Positions 16,144-24,693 of a stretch of DNA of 64,000 nucleotides are shown piece by piece. The notes beneath the pieces are model-generated. The model had not been told where the DNA came from, did not search any database, and was given only the letters and a program-made list of their open reading frames with translations. The stretch is from Achromobacter veterisilvae (lineage in GTDB: Bacteria > Pseudomonadota > Gammaproteobacteria > Burkholderiales > Burkholderiaceae_B), in assembly GCF_900496975.1 (NCBI RefSeq), contig NZ_UFQC01000032.1, positions 1 to 64,000 on the forward strand, in the 5' to 3' direction. Numbering within the stretch: the first letter of the stretch is position 1; the number at the start of each line of letters is the position of its first letter. The position numbers and the translations under genes were made by a program.

Positions 16144-17013
16144 ATGACCCACGCCGACTTCGACGCAGTTTCCGTGCATGAACCGGCAGGCCCGGCATTG
16201 CCCCTGGTCTGCGATTCGCCGCATAGCGGCGAGCGCTATCCCGGGGATTTTGGGGCGGCGGCAACCCTGGCGCAACTGCGCCAGGGCGAGGACACGCACG
16301 TGGACGCGTTGTGGTCGGCGGCGCCCGCCCTGGGCGCGACGCTGATCGCCGCGAACTTTCCGCGCGTCTATATCGATCCCAACCGCACGCTGCAGGACCT
16401 GGACCCGGAACTGCTGGCCGAACCCTGGCCCGAGGCCCTGGATCCGGGCGAGAAGACCCGGCTGGGCAAGGGCCTGATCTGGCGCAGGATGGACAAGGCG
16501 ACGCCGATCTACGACCGCAAGCTGACGCTGGCCGAGGTGCGGCACCGCATCCAGGCGTACTACCAGCCCTACCATGCGGCCCTGTCGGCGGCGATCCAGC
16601 GGGTGGTCCAGCGGTTCGGCGCCGTGTGGCACCTGAACCTGCATTCCATGCCCAACGACGCCTACGAGCGCCTGGGCCGCCAGAGCGAGCATCCGCTGGC
16701 GGACTTCGTGCTGGGCGACCGCGACGGCACGACGTGCGAACCGGAATTCATCGCGTTGATCGAAGCGGCGCTGCGCGACAAAGGGTATACGGTTGCGCGC
16801 AACGATCCCTACAAGGGCGTGCAACTGATCGCGCAGATCGGCCAGCCGGCCTTGAACCGCCATAGCCTGCAGGTGGAGATCCGCCGCCCGCTGTACATGG
16901 ACGAGGCCACGCGCGAGCGCAATTCGGGTTTCGCGCCGCTGCAGGCCGACCTGTCCGACGTGCTTGCGCAGGTGGCGGCATACGTGCGGGCGCGCCAGGC
17001 CGCGCCGACTTAA
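16144..17013 (+). CDS. N-formylglutamate amidohydrolase family enzyme
   Basis: 289 residues. Family motifs seen: CDSPHSGERYP near residues 23-33, DTHVDALWSAAP, VYIDPNRTLQDLDP and WHLNLHSMPND. The enzyme removes the formyl group of N-formylglutamate in histidine breakdown; family members vary in substrate. No hut genes are nearby. The ATG at 16144 lies two bases after the receptor stop; a TTG at 16138 overlapping that stop is an alternative. It is evidently co-translated with the Bug receptor. Confidence 0.88.
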   Translation: MTHADFDAVSVHEPAGPALPLVCDSPHSGERYPGDFGAAATLAQLRQGEDTHVDALWSAAPALGATLIAANFPRVYIDPNRTLQDLDPELLAEPWPEALDPGEKTRLGKGLIWRRMDKATPIYDRKLTLAEVRHRIQAYYQPYHAALSAAIQRVVQRFGAVWHLNLHSMPNDAYERLGRQSEHPLADFVLGDRDGTTCEPEFIALIEAALRDKGYTVARNDPYKGVQLIAQIGQPALNRHSLQVEIRRPLYMDEATRERNSGFAPLQADLSDVLAQVAAYVRARQAAPT

Positions 17014-17083
17014 GTTTTCAGATGACGGGCCGTAGTCTGTAACAGGAGCCGCGCCGCTTTCGGAGCGGCGATACGGAGCCGCC

Positions 17084-17374
17084 ATGGCTGAGAAGATCAT
17101 CAATGGGTTCTCGGTGGTCGCGTACGCGACGCAGCCCGAGGGACGCACGCCGCCGCGCGCCTTTCTGGAAACGCGGCGGCTCGGCAAGAAGGACGGCGCG
17201 GAAATCGAGGCGGGCGGCCAGGATGACGATTCCGAGCCGGACAACCAGGCGTTCGAGATCTTCGCGAGCCGCCGCTTCCGCAGCACCGTCGAAGCCATGT
17301 CGGCCGCGCGCAACGCGCTGGACCGCATCGAGGACGTGGACGCCGACGGCGTGCCGGACCACCTGCCCGAATAG
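17084..17374 (+). CDS. Small hydrophilic protein of unknown function
   Basis: 96 residues, acidic, with an EAGGQDDDSEPDNQAFEIF stretch and a DVDADGVPDHLPE end that resembles a calcium-binding type III loop, though one loop proves little. The ribosome site before the ATG at 17084 is weak (CGGAG). Codon use is like its neighbours. No family recognised. Confidence 0.5.
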   Translation: MAEKIINGFSVVAYATQPEGRTPPRAFLETRRLGKKDGAEIEAGGQDDDSEPDNQAFEIFASRRFRSTVEAMSAARNALDRIEDVDADGVPDHLPE

Positions 17375-17507
17375 CGGCGCGCGCGGGCGAGGCCGGCCGC
17401 CGCCCCATATTGTTATCCCGACTTTGTATTTGTCGAACCCCTGAGCGCAGGCCGATGATGCCGCATGGCAATCATCGCCATTCACAGTCTGCTCAAAAGG
17501 AAGGTTG

Positions 17508-18536
17508 ATGAATACGAACGTCCATTCCGGCGCCCTGGCGCGGGGGCTCTCGCGTCGCGCGCTGTTGCGCGCCGCCGGCATCGCGGGGCTGGCCGCGCCG
17601 CTGGGCATGCTCGGGTCGCGCGTGCTGGCGGCCGGCGGCGCGCCGCGCGAATTCAAGATTGCATGGAGCCAGACCGCGGTCTGCCAGTCGCCCGTATCCG
17701 TGGCGCTGGAGCGCGGCTTCTTCGACAAGTACGGCCTGAAGGTCGAGCGGATCAACTTCAGCGGGTCCACGGATCAGTTGCTGGAGGCGATCGCGACCGG
17801 CCATGCCGATGGCGGCATCGGCATGGCGCTGCGCTGGCTCAAGCCGCTGGAGCAGGGCTTCGACGTCAAGCTGGCGGTGGGCACGCATGGCGGCTGCATG
17901 CGCCTGCTGACGGCGGCGGATTCGCCCGTCAAGAGCGTGAGCGACCTCAAGGGACGCCGCGTGGCCGTGTCGGACCAGGCCAGCCCGGTGAAGAATTTCT
18001 TCGCCATCCGCGTGGCGCAATTGGGCATCGATCCCGAATCGGTGGACTGGCGCCAGTATCCTCAGGACCTGTTCGGCGAAGTCCTGCGCAAGGGCGAGGT
18101 CGACGCCATCGCCGGCGACGATCCGCTGATCTACACGCTGCGCGAAGACAACAAGCTGCGCGAGATCGCGACCAATATCGAGGGCGACTACGAGAACCGC
18201 ACGTGCTGCGTGCTGGGCTTGCGCGGCGACCTGGTGCGCAACGATCCCGAGGCCGCCGCGGCCATCTCGCGGGCGGTGATCGACGCGCAGCGCTGGACCG
18301 CCTCCAATCCGGACGAGACGGCCCGCATCTTCGCGCCCTACGTGCCCGGCAAGGTGCCGGCCGAGCGAGTGGCCGCGATCCTGCGCAGCCATAGCCATGG
18401 GCACGCGTCGACCGGGGCCGCGCTGCGCGAGGAGATCGTGGGCTACGCGAAGGACCTGAAGACCATCAAGGTGCTCAGCCCGGGCCTGGACATCGACAAG
18501 TACGCGCTGGCGGTGGTGCCCAATGTCCTCGGCTGA
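17508..18536 (+). CDS. ABC transporter substrate-binding protein (SsuA/NMT1-like) with twin-arginine signal
   Basis: 342 residues. The N-terminus SRRALLRAAG (Arg16-Arg17) followed by a hydrophobic stretch ending near VLAAGG looks like a Tat signal, so it may be exported folded. The mature part resembles SsuA/TauA/ThiY-type receptors (SVALERGFFDKYGLKVE, DLKGRRVAVSDQASP). The substrate is unknown. GGAAGG precedes the ATG at 17508. It is first in a five-gene operon with overlapping permease, ATPase, cytochrome c and then OsmC genes. Confidence 0.85.
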   Translation: MNTNVHSGALARGLSRRALLRAAGIAGLAAPLGMLGSRVLAAGGAPREFKIAWSQTAVCQSPVSVALERGFFDKYGLKVERINFSGSTDQLLEAIATGHADGGIGMALRWLKPLEQGFDVKLAVGTHGGCMRLLTAADSPVKSVSDLKGRRVAVSDQASPVKNFFAIRVAQLGIDPESVDWRQYPQDLFGEVLRKGEVDAIAGDDPLIYTLREDNKLREIATNIEGDYENRTCCVLGLRGDLVRNDPEAAAAISRAVIDAQRWTASNPDETARIFAPYVPGKVPAERVAAILRSHSHGHASTGAALREEIVGYAKDLKTIKVLSPGLDIDKYALAVVPNVLG

Positions 18537-19539
18537 CGTGCTGCCCGCGGCCGCGGCGGGCGGGAACGCGGCGCCGCGCGGCTGGCGGGTGTGGAAGACC
18601 GGCGTCGCGGCCGCGGCGCTGTGGGCTGGCGTGGGCGGCGTGACGCTGGCGTGGCCGAACGTGCAGGTGGGCTTTTCGTCCTGGGGCTACACGCGCGAAT
18701 TCGGCGCGGCGGCGGTGGCGCTGGCGGCGCTGCTGTTGCTGGCGGCCGTGCCCGGCGCCGGCCGGCTGCGGCCGGTGCGCGCCCTGCACCGGGCCGGACC
18801 CTGGCTGTCGGCGCTGGCCGTGGCGGTGGGTGCCTGGGAGATCGCGACGGCCAAGCTCGCGCTCCTGCCCAGCCCGTTCTTCGCGCCGCCGCAATCGCTG
18901 ATCGAGGTGTACGCCACCGACTACCAGCGCCTGGCCGACAGCCTGGCGAATTCGCTGTGGCTGCTGGCCAACGGCTTCCTGCTCGGCGCGGCGGCGGGAT
19001 TCCTCACGGGGGTCGCGATCGGCTGGTCGCGGGGGCTGGGCTACTGGGTGCATCCCGTGCTGCGCTTCCTGGGGCCGGTTCCTTCCACGGCGCTGCTGCC
19101 GATGGCGTTTTTCTTTTTTCCATCGAGCTGGTCGGCCGCCGTATTCCTGATCGCGCTGGCGACCTGGTTCCCGGTCACGGTGCTGACCTGGTCGGGCGTG
19201 GCCGGAGTGAACCGGGCGTACTACGACGTGGCCCGCACCATGGGGGCCAGCGAATGGTTCCTGGTGCTGCGGGTGGCGATTCCGGCGGCGCTGCCGCAGG
19301 TCTTCGTGGGCTTGTTCATGGGGCTGGGCGCGTCGTTCTCGGTGCTGGTCGCGGCCGAGATGATGGGCGTCAAGTCGGGGCTGGGCTGGTATCTGTCGTG
19401 GGCGCAGGGCTGGGCGTCCTACGCCAACATGTACGGGGCGCTGATCGTGATGGCGCTGGTGTTCTCCGGGCTGATCAGCCTGCTCTTCCTGGGGCGCGAT
19501 CGCCTGTTGGCATGGCAGAAGGGAGTCGTGAAATGGTAG
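18523..19539 (+). CDS. ABC transporter permease (SsuC-like) with extra N-terminal membrane segments
   Basis: 338 residues, longer than the usual 250-270. The extra 90 N-terminal residues hold two further hydrophobic segments (AAALWAGVGGVTLAWP and FGAAAVALAALLLLAAVPG). The rest is a BPD_transp_1 permease with the EAA loop (ARTMGASEWFLVLRVAIPAA). It overlaps the receptor gene by 14 bases and the ATPase by 7. It forms the inner-membrane channel of the importer. Confidence 0.88.
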   Translation: MSSADVLPAAAAGGNAAPRGWRVWKTGVAAAALWAGVGGVTLAWPNVQVGFSSWGYTREFGAAAVALAALLLLAAVPGAGRLRPVRALHRAGPWLSALAVAVGAWEIATAKLALLPSPFFAPPQSLIEVYATDYQRLADSLANSLWLLANGFLLGAAAGFLTGVAIGWSRGLGYWVHPVLRFLGPVPSTALLPMAFFFFPSSWSAAVFLIALATWFPVTVLTWSGVAGVNRAYYDVARTMGASEWFLVLRVAIPAALPQVFVGLFMGLGASFSVLVAAEMMGVKSGLGWYLSWAQGWASYANMYGALIVMALVFSGLISLLFLGRDRLLAWQKGVVKW

Positions 19540-20324
19540 GGGCGGCGGTGGCGGAAAGGCCGGATGCGCGCGGCGCGGCGCTGGCCGTGCGCGGCGTGAA
19601 CCATCATTTCGATCTGGATGGCGCGGCCCTGCCGGTGCTCGACGGCATCGACCTGGACGTGAAGGCGGGCGAGTTCGTGGCCTTGCTGGGCCCCAGCGGC
19701 TGCGGCAAGTCGACGCTGCTGCGGCTGGTGGCCGGCCTGGAGCCGCCGGCCGAGGGCGGCCTGCTGGCGGACGGCGAGCCGATAGCGGGGCCGTCGCCGT
19801 CGCGCATCGTCGTCTTCCAGGACCCCACGCTGTATCCCTGGCGCACGGTCTGGAACAACGTGGCCCTGGGCCTGCAGGCGCGGGGGCTGCTGAAGGCGCA
19901 GCGCGGCCGGGTGGACGACGCCCTGCACCGCGTGGGCCTGAAGGCGTTCGGCCAGGCATATCCGCACCAGTTGTCGGGCGGCATGGCGCAGCGCGCCGCG
20001 CTGGCGCGCGCGCTGGTCAACGACCCGCGCATCCTGATCCTGGACGAACCGCTGGGCAAGCTGGATTCGTTGACCCGCATCGCCATGCAGTCGGAACTGG
20101 TGGAACTCTGGCAGCGCTCGGGCTTCACGGCCCTGCTGGTCACGCACGACGTGGAAGAGGCCTTGTTCATGGCGTCGCGCATCGTGGTGCTGAGCGAGCG
20201 GCCCGCGCGGATCAAGGCCGAGATCGTGAACGACCTGCCATACCCGCGGCACCGCGGAGATCCGCGCCTGGCCGAGCTGCGCCATCGCGCGCTGGCCCTG
20301 CTGGGGCTGGATGCGACGTGGTGA
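19533..20324 (+). CDS. ABC transporter ATP-binding protein (SsuB/TauB-like)
   Basis: 263 residues with Walker A GPSGCGKST (residues 53-61), a Q-loop FQDPTLYPWRTVWNN, signature LSGGMAQR, Walker B ILILDEPLG and the H-loop THD. It is the normal length for nitrate/sulfonate/taurine-type importers. Its ATG overlaps the permease end and its stop overlaps the start of the cytochrome gene, so all four are translationally linked. Confidence 0.92.
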   Translation: MVGAAVAERPDARGAALAVRGVNHHFDLDGAALPVLDGIDLDVKAGEFVALLGPSGCGKSTLLRLVAGLEPPAEGGLLADGEPIAGPSPSRIVVFQDPTLYPWRTVWNNVALGLQARGLLKAQRGRVDDALHRVGLKAFGQAYPHQLSGGMAQRAALARALVNDPRILILDEPLGKLDSLTRIAMQSELVELWQRSGFTALLVTHDVEEALFMASRIVVLSERPARIKAEIVNDLPYPRHRGDPRLAELRHRALALLGLDATW

Positions 20325-21757
20325 ACACCGGAGGGCTGGCGCTCGCCGCCGTGGCGGCCGGCGCCGCCATGCTGGCGTGGTCGCGGTCCGCGCGGCGCGT
20401 TCCGCAGGCAGGCGCGGCGGGGCCGGGCCTGCCATGGCTGGCCGCGGGGGCGCTGGGCGCGGCGGGCGGACTGCTGGTCCTGGGATGGCGGCAGGCGCAA
20501 GGCGTGCCGGGCCTGCTGGGATCGCGCCTGGGGCACCTGGTGCTGGCGGTCGTGCTGGTCCTGCTGCTGGCGGCCGTGGGCGCGGCCTGGCTGCATCGGC
20601 GCCAGGCATCCGCGTCCGCCGCCGAGCGGCCCGCCTGGCGGCGCCTGGAAGCCATGCTGACCGGCGCGCTCGCGCTGCTGGCGCTGGTTTTCGGAACCGC
20701 GATATGGCGGTTGCCCGGCGAGGCGCTGGCGATCGCCCACTGGCCCTTCGCTTGGCGCTACGACCCGGACCTGCCCGTCAGCCCGCACACCTGGCGCCGG
20801 CTGTGGGCGGCGCTGGCGCAGACCGGGGCCGCCGCGGTCCTGCTGGCGGCCGCGCTGGCGGCGGGGCGTTGGCGCCTTGCGTGCCTGGCCGCCGCCGCCG
20901 CGCTTGCGCTGGCCGCGGACTGGCCGCGTCCGCAGATGCTGTTGACCGAAGCGAACCGCTCTTCCTATCAACGTTCCGCGCTGCCGTTCTCCGACGCCAA
21001 TCTGCTGGACGGCGGGCGCCTGTACCAGGCGCATTGCGCCGCCTGCCATGGCGCGGCGGCCGACGGGCGCGGCGAGCGGGCGGCGGGGCTGCCGGTGTGG
21101 CCGAGCGTGCTGGGCCCGGCGCTGTTCGAGAACCGGCTGGAGGGCGACCTGCACTGGCGGGTGGCCGAGGGCGGGCAGGTTCCGTCCGGCCGGCCCGCGA
21201 TGCCGGCGTTCGGGCAGGCACTGGATCCGCGGCAGATCTGGCAGGTGCTGGATTACTTGCGCTTGCGGGCGTACGCGGCGGGCGGGGGCGCCGGGATGCC
21301 GGCCGTTCCCGCGCCGGTCGTGGCGCTGGACTGCCGCGATGGGCGCGCAACGCGCCTGAGCGGATTGCGCGGATTGCCCCTGCGCGTGGTCGCGTATGCG
21401 CCGCGGGCCCCCGAGGAACCGCAGGATCCGCGCCTGCTTACCGTGGCGTTGACGCGCGACGGGGCGGGCCGGCCGGACGCGGACTGCGTGGCGGCCGGCG
21501 CCCAGGCCTGGGATGCGTACGCGCTGGCGGCGGGCGTGCCGCCGGACGAACTGGCGGGCGCGCAGTTCCTGGTCGACCGCCGCGGCTGGCTGCGGGCGCG
21601 CCGCCTGCCTGGCGCGGCGCCGGCCTGGACCAGCGCCGACAACGTCTGCGGGCCCGCCGGACGCATGGAAGACGGGTCGGCCGGCGGCCTGGGCGAACTT
21701 TTGCTGGCGATGGATCGTGCGCCCATCGCCTTGCCGGATATCCGCCGCGAACAGTAG
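20318..21757 (+). CDS. Membrane-anchored c-type cytochrome with CopD-like N-terminus and redoxin-like C-terminus
   Basis: 479 residues. Six or so hydrophobic segments fill residues 1-200, arranged like a CopD-type membrane domain. Residues 225-320 are a cytochrome c domain with heme-binding CAACH (240-244) and a likely axial Met295 in AMPAFGQ. Residues 331-479 resemble a thioredoxin/redoxin fold (RGLPLRVVAYAP, QFLVDRRGWLRARRLPG) but lack CxxC. Start is GTG at 20318 or the next GTG at 20321, overlapping the ATPase stop. A cytochrome inside an ABC-importer operon is unusual; it may oxidise or reduce the substrate in the periplasm. Function is inferred. Confidence 0.8.
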   Translation: MVNTGGLALAAVAAGAAMLAWSRSARRVPQAGAAGPGLPWLAAGALGAAGGLLVLGWRQAQGVPGLLGSRLGHLVLAVVLVLLLAAVGAAWLHRRQASASAAERPAWRRLEAMLTGALALLALVFGTAIWRLPGEALAIAHWPFAWRYDPDLPVSPHTWRRLWAALAQTGAAAVLLAAALAAGRWRLACLAAAAALALAADWPRPQMLLTEANRSSYQRSALPFSDANLLDGGRLYQAHCAACHGAAADGRGERAAGLPVWPSVLGPALFENRLEGDLHWRVAEGGQVPSGRPAMPAFGQALDPRQIWQVLDYLRLRAYAAGGGAGMPAVPAPVVALDCRDGRATRLSGLRGLPLRVVAYAPRAPEEPQDPRLLTVALTRDGAGRPDADCVAAGAQAWDAYALAAGVPPDELAGAQFLVDRRGWLRARRLPGAAPAWTSADNVCGPAGRMEDGSAGGLGELLLAMDRAPIALPDIRREQ

Positions 21758-21800
21758 GCGCGTATCCCAGCACATTCCAATCCTATGCGAGGTCTGCAAG

Positions 21801-22334
21801 ATGAGTACGTTGAACGAGTACCTGGGCCAGAAGCGCGATGCCGTGCTGGCGCGCAACGCGCGCGATCCGCAAACGCTGGCGCCGGTGAAACTGCGCGCGC
21901 AGGTCAGCGCCGAAGGACGCAGCGGCGTGCGCCGCATCCGCATCCGGGACCACCAGGTGGTCAGCGACAGCCCGGCGGATTTCGCCGGCTACGACCTGGG
22001 GCCCAGTTCTCCCGAACTGCTGCTGGGGTCGCTGGGTAGCTGCCTGACGCACATCTTCCTGATCAAGGCGGCGGAACTGGAACTGCCGCTGGAATCGCTA
22101 CAGGTGGAGATCGAGGGCGACCTGGATCCGCGCGGCGGCAAGCCGGGCTACGAGAAGGTCCCGTTCTTTCCGCACAATATCCGCTACACGGCCCACATCG
22201 TCTCGCCGGCCGACGAGAGCGCGGTGCGCGCGGTGCACGAGGCGGTGGAGCAATGGTGCCCGATCCTGAACCTGCTCAAGCAGCCGCAGCCGCTGGAAGG
22301 CAGCGTGCGGCATACGCGCCCGGCCGCGAGCTGA
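21801..22334 (+). CDS. OsmC-family protein
   Basis: 177 residues of the OsmC/YhfA fold. Both conserved cysteines of the peroxidatic members are in place: Cys81 in GSLGSCLTHIF and Cys153 in EQWCPILN. Such proteins reduce organic peroxides with dithiols. It follows the cytochrome gene by 43 bases with a GCGAGG site, so it belongs to the same operon. Pairing with a redox membrane protein suggests thiol or peroxide chemistry connected with the imported compound. Confidence 0.85.
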   Translation: MSTLNEYLGQKRDAVLARNARDPQTLAPVKLRAQVSAEGRSGVRRIRIRDHQVVSDSPADFAGYDLGPSSPELLLGSLGSCLTHIFLIKAAELELPLESLQVEIEGDLDPRGGKPGYEKVPFFPHNIRYTAHIVSPADESAVRAVHEAVEQWCPILNLLKQPQPLEGSVRHTRPAAS

Positions 22335-22343
22335 GGCCGGGGG

Positions 22344-23186
22344 TCAGGTCAGCGTGCTGCGCATGAGGATGTCGGTCAGCGCGCGGGTGGGCCGGTTCGG
22401 CGAGGGCGCCGAAATCACGATGAATTCCACCTGCGGCAGCGCCGGCAGTTGCGCGGCGCCCGCGGGCGCGGCCAGCCCCGCGGTGGACAGGTGCGAGGGC
22501 TGCACGGTGATGCCCAGGCCCGCGCGGGCGGCGGCCTGGCAGCCGGCGTAGCTGGTGCTGGTGCAGACGATCTGCCAACTGCGCCCGGCCCGCGCGAGCG
22601 CGTCCAGCGCCAGCGTGCGCGTGACGCTGGGCTCGCGCAGCAGGATCAGCGGCAGCGGCATGTCGGGCGCCACGCGCAGCCCCTCCTTGGCCTGCCACAG
22701 CAGGGCTTCCTTGTGCAGCGTCTGGCCGCGGCGGTCGCCGCGGCGGCGCTTGCCGATCATGACGTCCAGCCCGTTGTCGTCCAGCAGCTTGTATAGCTCG
22801 CTGGTGACGCCGATGGTCAGGTCCAGTTCCACTTCGGGGTGGGCCAGCCGGAAGGCGGCCAGCACGTCGGGCAGCGGGCCCATCGCCAGGTCGTCCGAGG
22901 TGCCCAGGCGCACGCGGCCCCGCAGGCGCGGCGCGTCGAACAGGCGTTCGGCCCGTTCATGGGCGTCCAGGATGATTTCGGCGTGCACCAGCAGGCTGCG
23001 GCCGTCGCTGGTGAGGGCGAGCGAGTGCGTGTCGCGCAGGAACAGGCGGCGGTTCAATGCCAGTTCCAGTTGGCGGATGTGTTCGCTGACGGTCGGCTGC
23101 GTCAGGCCCAGCCGCCGCGCGGTTTCCGTGAAGCTGGGAGCGGCGGAGGCGGCGGCGAAGGTTTTGAGCCACAAGGGATTGAGCAT
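22344..23186 (-). CDS. LysR-family transcriptional regulator
   Basis: 280 residues. Helix-turn-helix at about 4-60 (FTETARRLGLTQPTVSEHIR) and a LysR effector domain. It starts 108 bases from the divergent BASS transporter with a symmetrical LysR-type site between them, so it most likely controls that transporter. It ends 9 bases from the OsmC stop, tail to tail. Confidence 0.92.
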   Translation of the reverse strand: MLNPLWLKTFAAASAAPSFTETARRLGLTQPTVSEHIRQLELALNRRLFLRDTHSLALTSDGRSLLVHAEIILDAHERAERLFDAPRLRGRVRLGTSDDLAMGPLPDVLAAFRLAHPEVELDLTIGVTSELYKLLDDNGLDVMIGKRRRGDRRGQTLHKEALLWQAKEGLRVAPDMPLPLILLREPSVTRTLALDALARAGRSWQIVCTSTSYAGCQAAARAGLGITVQPSHLSTAGLAAPAGAAQLPALPQVEFIVISAPSPNRPTRALTDILMRSTLT

Positions 23187-23194
23187 TGTGCCTG

Positions 23195-23215
23195 GTCATA
23201 GGGTATTCCGATGAC
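23195..23215. promoter_or_regulatory. LysR-type binding site (T-N11-A)
   Basis: GTCAT (23195-23199), 11 bases, ATGAC (23211-23215): a perfect dyad of the T-N11-A form, placed 9 bases upstream of the LysR start and before the divergent transporter. Position and symmetry fit autoregulation and activation of the BASS gene. Confidence 0.6.
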
Positions 23216-23293
23216 AGTTAAAGTACTCAATGGCCTTCACGATGACAAGCCGCGCGCCTATAGTTTTCCGCAAGTTCCACGGAAATCCCTGCC

Positions 23294-24304
23294 ATGCGCC
23301 GCTTTCTTCCCGACCAATTCACGCTCGTCCTGATCGCCACCGTGGCCTTCGCCAGTGTCTTCCCGGCGGTGGGCAAGGGGGCGTCGTTCATGATGGTGGC
23401 GAGCAACCTGGCGATTTCGCTGCTGTTCTTCCTGCACGGCGCGCGCCTGTCCACGGAGGCCATCGTGGCCGGGGTGAAGGACCTGCGCCTGCACGCGCTG
23501 ATCCTGGCCTGCACCTTCCTGCTGTTTCCCGCGCTGGGGCTGGGCCTGCGGGCGCTGTTTCCGGGCCTGCTGGCGCCGGCGCTGTGGCTGGGCGTGCTGT
23601 TCGTCTGCACCTTGTCCTCCACCGTGCAGTCTTCCATCGCCCTGACGTCCATGGCGCGCGGCAACATCCCGGGCGCGATCTGCGCGGCCACCGCGTCGAA
23701 TCTGCTGGGCACCGTGCTGACGCCGCTGCTGGTGGCGGTGCTGCTGCACCGCCAGGGCGGGGGCCATGGCCTGGCCGACGCCGGCCGCATCCTGTTGCAG
23801 CTACTGCTGCCGTTCGCGATGGGCAGCCTGTTGCGGCCGTGGATCGGCGCCTGGGCCCAGCGCAACAGCCGGACGCTGGCGAAGGTGGACCGCAGCTCCA
23901 TTCTGCTGGCGGTCTACACCGCGTTCAGCGAAGCCGTGGCGCAAGGAATCTGGCATGCGTTCCCGGCGATCGACATGGCATCCATGGTGCTGGTGAACGC
24001 CTTGCTGCTGGGGTCGGCGCTGTTGATCACGACGTGGGGCGCCCGCAAGCTCGGATTGTCCAAGGAGAACGAGATCACGCTGGTCTTCTGCGGTTCGAAG
24101 AAGTCGCTGGCCTCGGGCATCCCGCTGGCCACCGTCCTGTTCGGCACGTCGCAGATGGGGGTGGTGGTGCTGCCCCTGATGATCTTCCACCAGATGCAGT
24201 TGATGGTGTGCGCGGTGCTGGCGCGCCGCTATGCGGAGCGGCCGGTTCCCGGTCAGGCGGCCGCGTCGTCCAGCGGCCGGATCTTGCCGGCGGGCCGCCA
24301 GTAG
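23294..24304 (+). CDS. Bile acid:sodium symporter (BASS) family transporter, YfeH-like
   Basis: 336 residues with nine or ten membrane segments. Segments typical of the SBF-like (PF13593) type: SLLFFLHGARLSTEA, TLSSTVQSSIALTSMARGN and LVFCGSKKSLASGIP. Members transport organic anions with sodium; the natural substrate is unknown. The last 17 codons overlap the end of the convergent Rieske gene by 52 bases, an unusually long overlap. The terminal extension after YAERPV is not typical of the family and probably grew by stop-codon loss. Confidence 0.88.
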   Translation: MRRFLPDQFTLVLIATVAFASVFPAVGKGASFMMVASNLAISLLFFLHGARLSTEAIVAGVKDLRLHALILACTFLLFPALGLGLRALFPGLLAPALWLGVLFVCTLSSTVQSSIALTSMARGNIPGAICAATASNLLGTVLTPLLVAVLLHRQGGGHGLADAGRILLQLLLPFAMGSLLRPWIGAWAQRNSRTLAKVDRSSILLAVYTAFSEAVAQGIWHAFPAIDMASMVLVNALLLGSALLITTWGARKLGLSKENEITLVFCGSKKSLASGIPLATVLFGTSQMGVVVLPLMIFHQMQLMVCAVLARRYAERPVPGQAAASSSGRILPAGRQ

Positions 24305-24642
24305 ACGCCGCCCTCGCGTTCCTCGACCGACAGCGCGGTCAGTCGGCCGTTCTTACAGGGTCCGCCCACGCACAGGCCGGTGTCGGGCTGATAGGTGGCG
24401 CCGTGGCGCGCGCACATGAGCAGGTCGCCCGCGCGGGTGAAGAAGCTGCCTTCCCAATCCAGTTCCACGCCCACGTGGGCGCAGCGGTTCAGGTAGCCGT
24501 GCACGCGGTCCTGGTAGCGCACGAAGAACGCGGTCGTGCGGCCGGCGCCATCGGACACGGGGACTTTCACGCCCAGGCCGCCATTGACGAGGTCGGTGGC
24601 GGCGCAGACGCGGACTTCGGGGGCGGCGGGAGAGTCCTGCAT
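24253..24642 (-). CDS. Rieske [2Fe-2S] domain protein
   Basis: 129 residues with the Rieske ligands Cys54-x-His56 (CAH) and Cys77-x2-His80 (CARH). It is a soluble single-domain ferredoxin-like protein, no signal peptide. Its partner is unknown. It starts 51 bases after the Atm1-type exporter stop and is probably co-transcribed with it, linking it to iron-sulfur or metal metabolism. The start is ATG 24642, chosen over TTG 24660. Confidence 0.88.
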   Translation of the reverse strand: MQDSPAAPEVRVCAATDLVNGGLGVKVPVSDGAGRTTAFFVRYQDRVHGYLNRCAHVGVELDWEGSFFTRAGDLLMCARHGATYQPDTGLCVGGPCKNGRLTALSVEEREGGVYWRPAGKIRPLDDAAA

Positions 24643-24693
24643 GGAAGGCCTGGAAATCAAAGGGGAGGATAGTCGTCCAAGGGGGTGGGCTTG

